Origin: Spirodela intermedia
Lineage: Eukaryota; Streptophyta; Magnoliopsida; Alismatales; Araceae
Assembly (NCBI GenBank): GCA_902729315.2
Contig: LR746270.1
Location: 5,024,221-5,088,220, forward strand
DNA: 64,000 bases
Direction of reading: 5' to 3'
How positions within the stretch are numbered: position 1 is the stretch's first letter; each line of letters begins with the position of its first letter. Shown piece by piece: positions 61,448-64,000 of the stretch. The notes under the pieces are model-generated. The model made no database searches. It worked only from the letters and a program-made list of their open reading frames with translations, and was not told the DNA's origin. The position numbers and the translations under genes are program-made.

Positions 61448-61935
61448 AGGAGTACCCCGCATTCTTACATACATCAAATGAGCACGTAAAAATAGGCTTC
61501 TCTACCAGTGCCATGGACATCTTAAGATTGAGGCCTACTATAGTGTCGAGTTTACTAGTGACAAGGGTGATCGCAAGTCAACTACTAGCTATTGCACATA
61601 CATTGGCAGCAACTTAATCACTTGGCACTCCAGAAAGCAATGAGTCATCTCCCACTCTAGTGCTGAGGTAGAATACTATGCAATGATTGATATTGTAGAT
61701 GAGATGGTATGGCTTTGATCTCTTTTGCAAGAACTAGAGATCTTGACACCACTTCTGATGCTTATGCACTGTCACAAGCATATTGCAATTTTCATTGTAA
61801 TAAATCTCACCTTCCACAAATGCACCAAACACATTGAGATTGATTATCACACTGTTCGAGACAAGATTCTCAAAAGCATCATCACCTATCCACACATGTC
61901 ATTGGCCAACCAACTAGCCAACATGTTCCCCAAGA
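61448..61935 (+). mobile_element. Copia RNase H fragment
   Basis: A frame broken by stops reads through the Copia RNase H: DRKSTTSYC at about 61,570, ITWHSRKQ, SSAEVEYYAM, KHIEIDYHTVRDKIL, and finally LANQLANMFPK at about 61,900-61,935. These match the ordered landmarks of the Copia reverse transcriptase/RNase H end. It joins LTR copy 2 without the usual spacer, polypurine tract or first 60 bp of the LTR, implying a deletion at the junction. Confidence 0.78.
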
Positions 61936-63500
61936 GACTTATATTTGTGTTAAAGTGTGAAAAGTGGTTTTCAGTTGATTAATGTGAATTTTTGGGTAAT
62001 TATATGATTTTATACGATTTTTACAATCTTACTTTTGAGATAAATGAAAAACAAGAAATAAAAATAAAAATATTGCAAAATGAGGAGACCCGCCGGCCAG
62101 CCAGAACTGCAAGCAGGTCGGAAGCGCAGTCGGGGAGTAGCCGTGAGTAAGGGCTCGAGTGGCTTGGCTTGGATCGATAGGGGCACGTGTGCGCCACTCC
62201 CCTTCCACGTCACTAGTGGCCAGTCGGCTATGGGGCAAGGAGTGGTTGTACATGCAAGAGAAGGGACTTTACTTACAAAGCTAACATTACTATATATTCG
62301 CCCGAAAAATCGGCGCACAACCGATGTGGGACTAAACCCATGTCACACCTTCCTCAGAAGAGGCGGGGCGACTGGCGCGGGTTTGAATCCTCCCAGAGTC
62401 AAAATTCATATATTTTTATCTAATTATCACGACTTTCTTGTAGATCACCAGTGAAGGATTAAGCAACGAGAATCGCTGGATCATCAGTGAAAATCTCGTC
62501 AACATGATTTGCGGAGCATTGCTACTAAAATTGCTAAACAATTCGTGATAAAAGGATTGCGAATCCATCGAGCAAATCATCTCCGATTGATCGATGAACA
62601 AGCCGTCGTCAAGAAGAGGACGATCCATCGGGAGATGAGTCGCCACCTCCTGAGAGCGTACCAAATGCGATGAAGAGCCTCTTCTTATTGCGTGGACCTG
62701 AGGATGAAGCTCCCTAACACGTGTCCCACCTCCATCTAGCTCCTCTCTGTTGGGTGACAACCGCCGGAGAGCTGTAAAGTCGCCGTTTTTCCACTCCGCC
62801 AAGTAACAGCTACTGGAGACGACTCGGCAACCCATTTTATTAATTTCTAGACTTCATGAGAAGATCTAAAGATTGCCCACATCGTCTTTGTCCAAAGAGA
62901 GCCTTCGAGGCTGTGGACACTACACGACAATCCTCCCAAACACTCAAGATTCCGGTGCATTGCCGACGCATCGCTGTCGTGACACTGGAACTCTGTTTTC
63001 CTGCTTTCAAACTTACTTTACGCTTCATTTAGTGATAGTTTTTGTGATTTAATTTACCAAAATATACTTTGTTCTATTATGATTCTTCTAGCTTTTACAG
63101 ATCTTAATTTGATTAATTAAATTATTTGTAATCACTTACGTAAGAATCGTCGAGTGAAACTCTGTTTTCACCTGATTCGCGTTCGCCGGGCGCTGACATC
63201 ATCCTGACATTCGCACCCTTATTTCCTTTTTTTCGTGAATTTAAAATATATTTCCTTTTCATTTCTTAGTATAAAATTCATAGAAAATAGTATTCTTTGA
63301 GGAAAATTCTGAATAATTACCATATATTATATTACATCTCTGTGATTGACTTGGAAAATTATCACTATTTTTAGAAGTTTTATTGAATTATAATTGATAT
63401 ATTTGTTCAGAAATACTTCTAAATATCTAAAAATTCGTATTTTCTAATTTTATAAATTTTATATTTGCGTGATTTAATATACAACGATTGAGTCACATCA
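61936..63500 (+). mobile_element. LTR copy 2 of the 1.6-kb family, 5'-truncated
   Basis: Homologous to 57,375-58,943 from AGACTTATATT onward and ends at GAGTCACATCA. Several percent divergence and small indels relative to copy 1 show that insertion was not recent. A GGGTTTGAATCCTC motif at about 62,379-62,392 is conserved. Reading frames inside (62,010-62,318, 62,416-62,835) mirror those in copy 1 and are not genes. Confidence 0.8.
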
Positions 63501-64000
63501 ATCTTCTTTCTTTTTCTTTGCACCCTCTTTTGACTCTTCTATAAACTTTCCTCACAAGCTTTTAATGACGTTCCTTCTTGGACTTTAATGCTTATTCTTG
63601 TGGGTTTAAGGAGAGTCCATAAAAAAATAAAAAAAATAAAAAAAAAGGAGAGTCCATGACGAACATCTAATTTTTTGGTCCTAAAATTCAGATAATCTTT
63701 CTCAAGGCTTTTTGTAGCCTTGGAAAATACAATAAAAAATTCAAATAAGACATGTTAGAAAAATAAACACTTAAGAAAATTAATGTTTCTTTTAATGTTC
63801 TCACATTCTCATTTCAGCACCTAGAGCACACATGTGTCAAAAGTTAGACAAAATGTTCAAGCCATGTGGTGATATAATGGACTTAGGGGTCAGCCAATGT
63901 ATTGCTATAACTAACAAATGGGTTGGGCACTGTGTTGAGGTAATCGACACAACAGTCTAGTCATGTATTGATACATACTTTGGTTGATGTAACTTGTCAA
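63501..64000. other. AT-rich flank
   Basis: No gene is seen. A short direct repeat GGAGAGTCCAT (about 63,610 and 63,646) flanks an A-rich run. Confidence 0.5.

Noticed and set aside
1-64000. CRISPR arrays, operons and bacterial-type signals
   Set aside because: Intron-bearing plant genes and retrotransposons dominate, and no regularly spaced short repeats of the CRISPR type were seen.

Overview
This window looks like nuclear DNA from a flowering plant. Its genes have many short exons bounded by GT...AG introns. Exons are GC-rich (the LysM gene extremely so) and sit in AT-rich, retrotransposon-filled intergenic DNA. The GC-rich exons lean towards a monocot, but no species can be named. Calls rest on reading the sequence; all homology names come from remembered protein families, not from a search.

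Layout. Positions 1-11,000 are gene-poor and AT-rich, with an inverted solo LTR at about 4,249-6,148. Positions 11,000-29,000 form a gene island: a cytokinin-activating LOG gene (+, 15,107-16,375), a single-finger C2H2/EAR repressor (-, 18,533-19,345), a small conserved protein of unknown function (+, 20,130-20,420) and a 13-exon WD40 gene of the EIPR1/TSSC1 (DWA2) type (-, 20,968-28,745). The island is peppered with (GA)n/(CT)n microsatellites. Positions 29,000-37,600 are a second gene-poor block with a pyrimidine-rich leader-like stretch and a 249-bp tandem duplication.

Positions 37,600-54,900 hold the most unusual part. An intact flavin-containing monooxygenase gene (FMO, +, 37,669-40,048, 515 aa) is followed by a degenerate tandem array of its own last-exon/3'-UTR segment (about 40,050-42,000). 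Next come a three-LysM GPI-anchored receptor-like protein (+, 42,474-43,768) and a convergent M14 metallocarboxypeptidase (-, 43,938-49,071). Beyond these lie a truncated Copia element (-, about 49,620-52,090) and a wrecked inverted FMO paralogue (-, about 52,100-54,521). The 3' end of that paralogue is fused to a copy of the carboxypeptidase gene's 5' end. Positions 55,000-64,000 are a mosaic of nested retrotransposon pieces: a Copia gag start, two same-strand copies of a 1.6-kb LTR, a Copia RNase H, and a minus-strand Ty3/Gypsy fragment.

The genes do not form a pathway. Two neighbours, the FMO (N-hydroxypipecolate-type family) and the LysM protein (chitin/peptidoglycan-binding family), belong to families with immune roles, but functional linkage is only a suggestion. 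The strongest novelty is structural: local duplication, satellite-like amplification of a gene tail, and gene-end fusion around the FMO locus.
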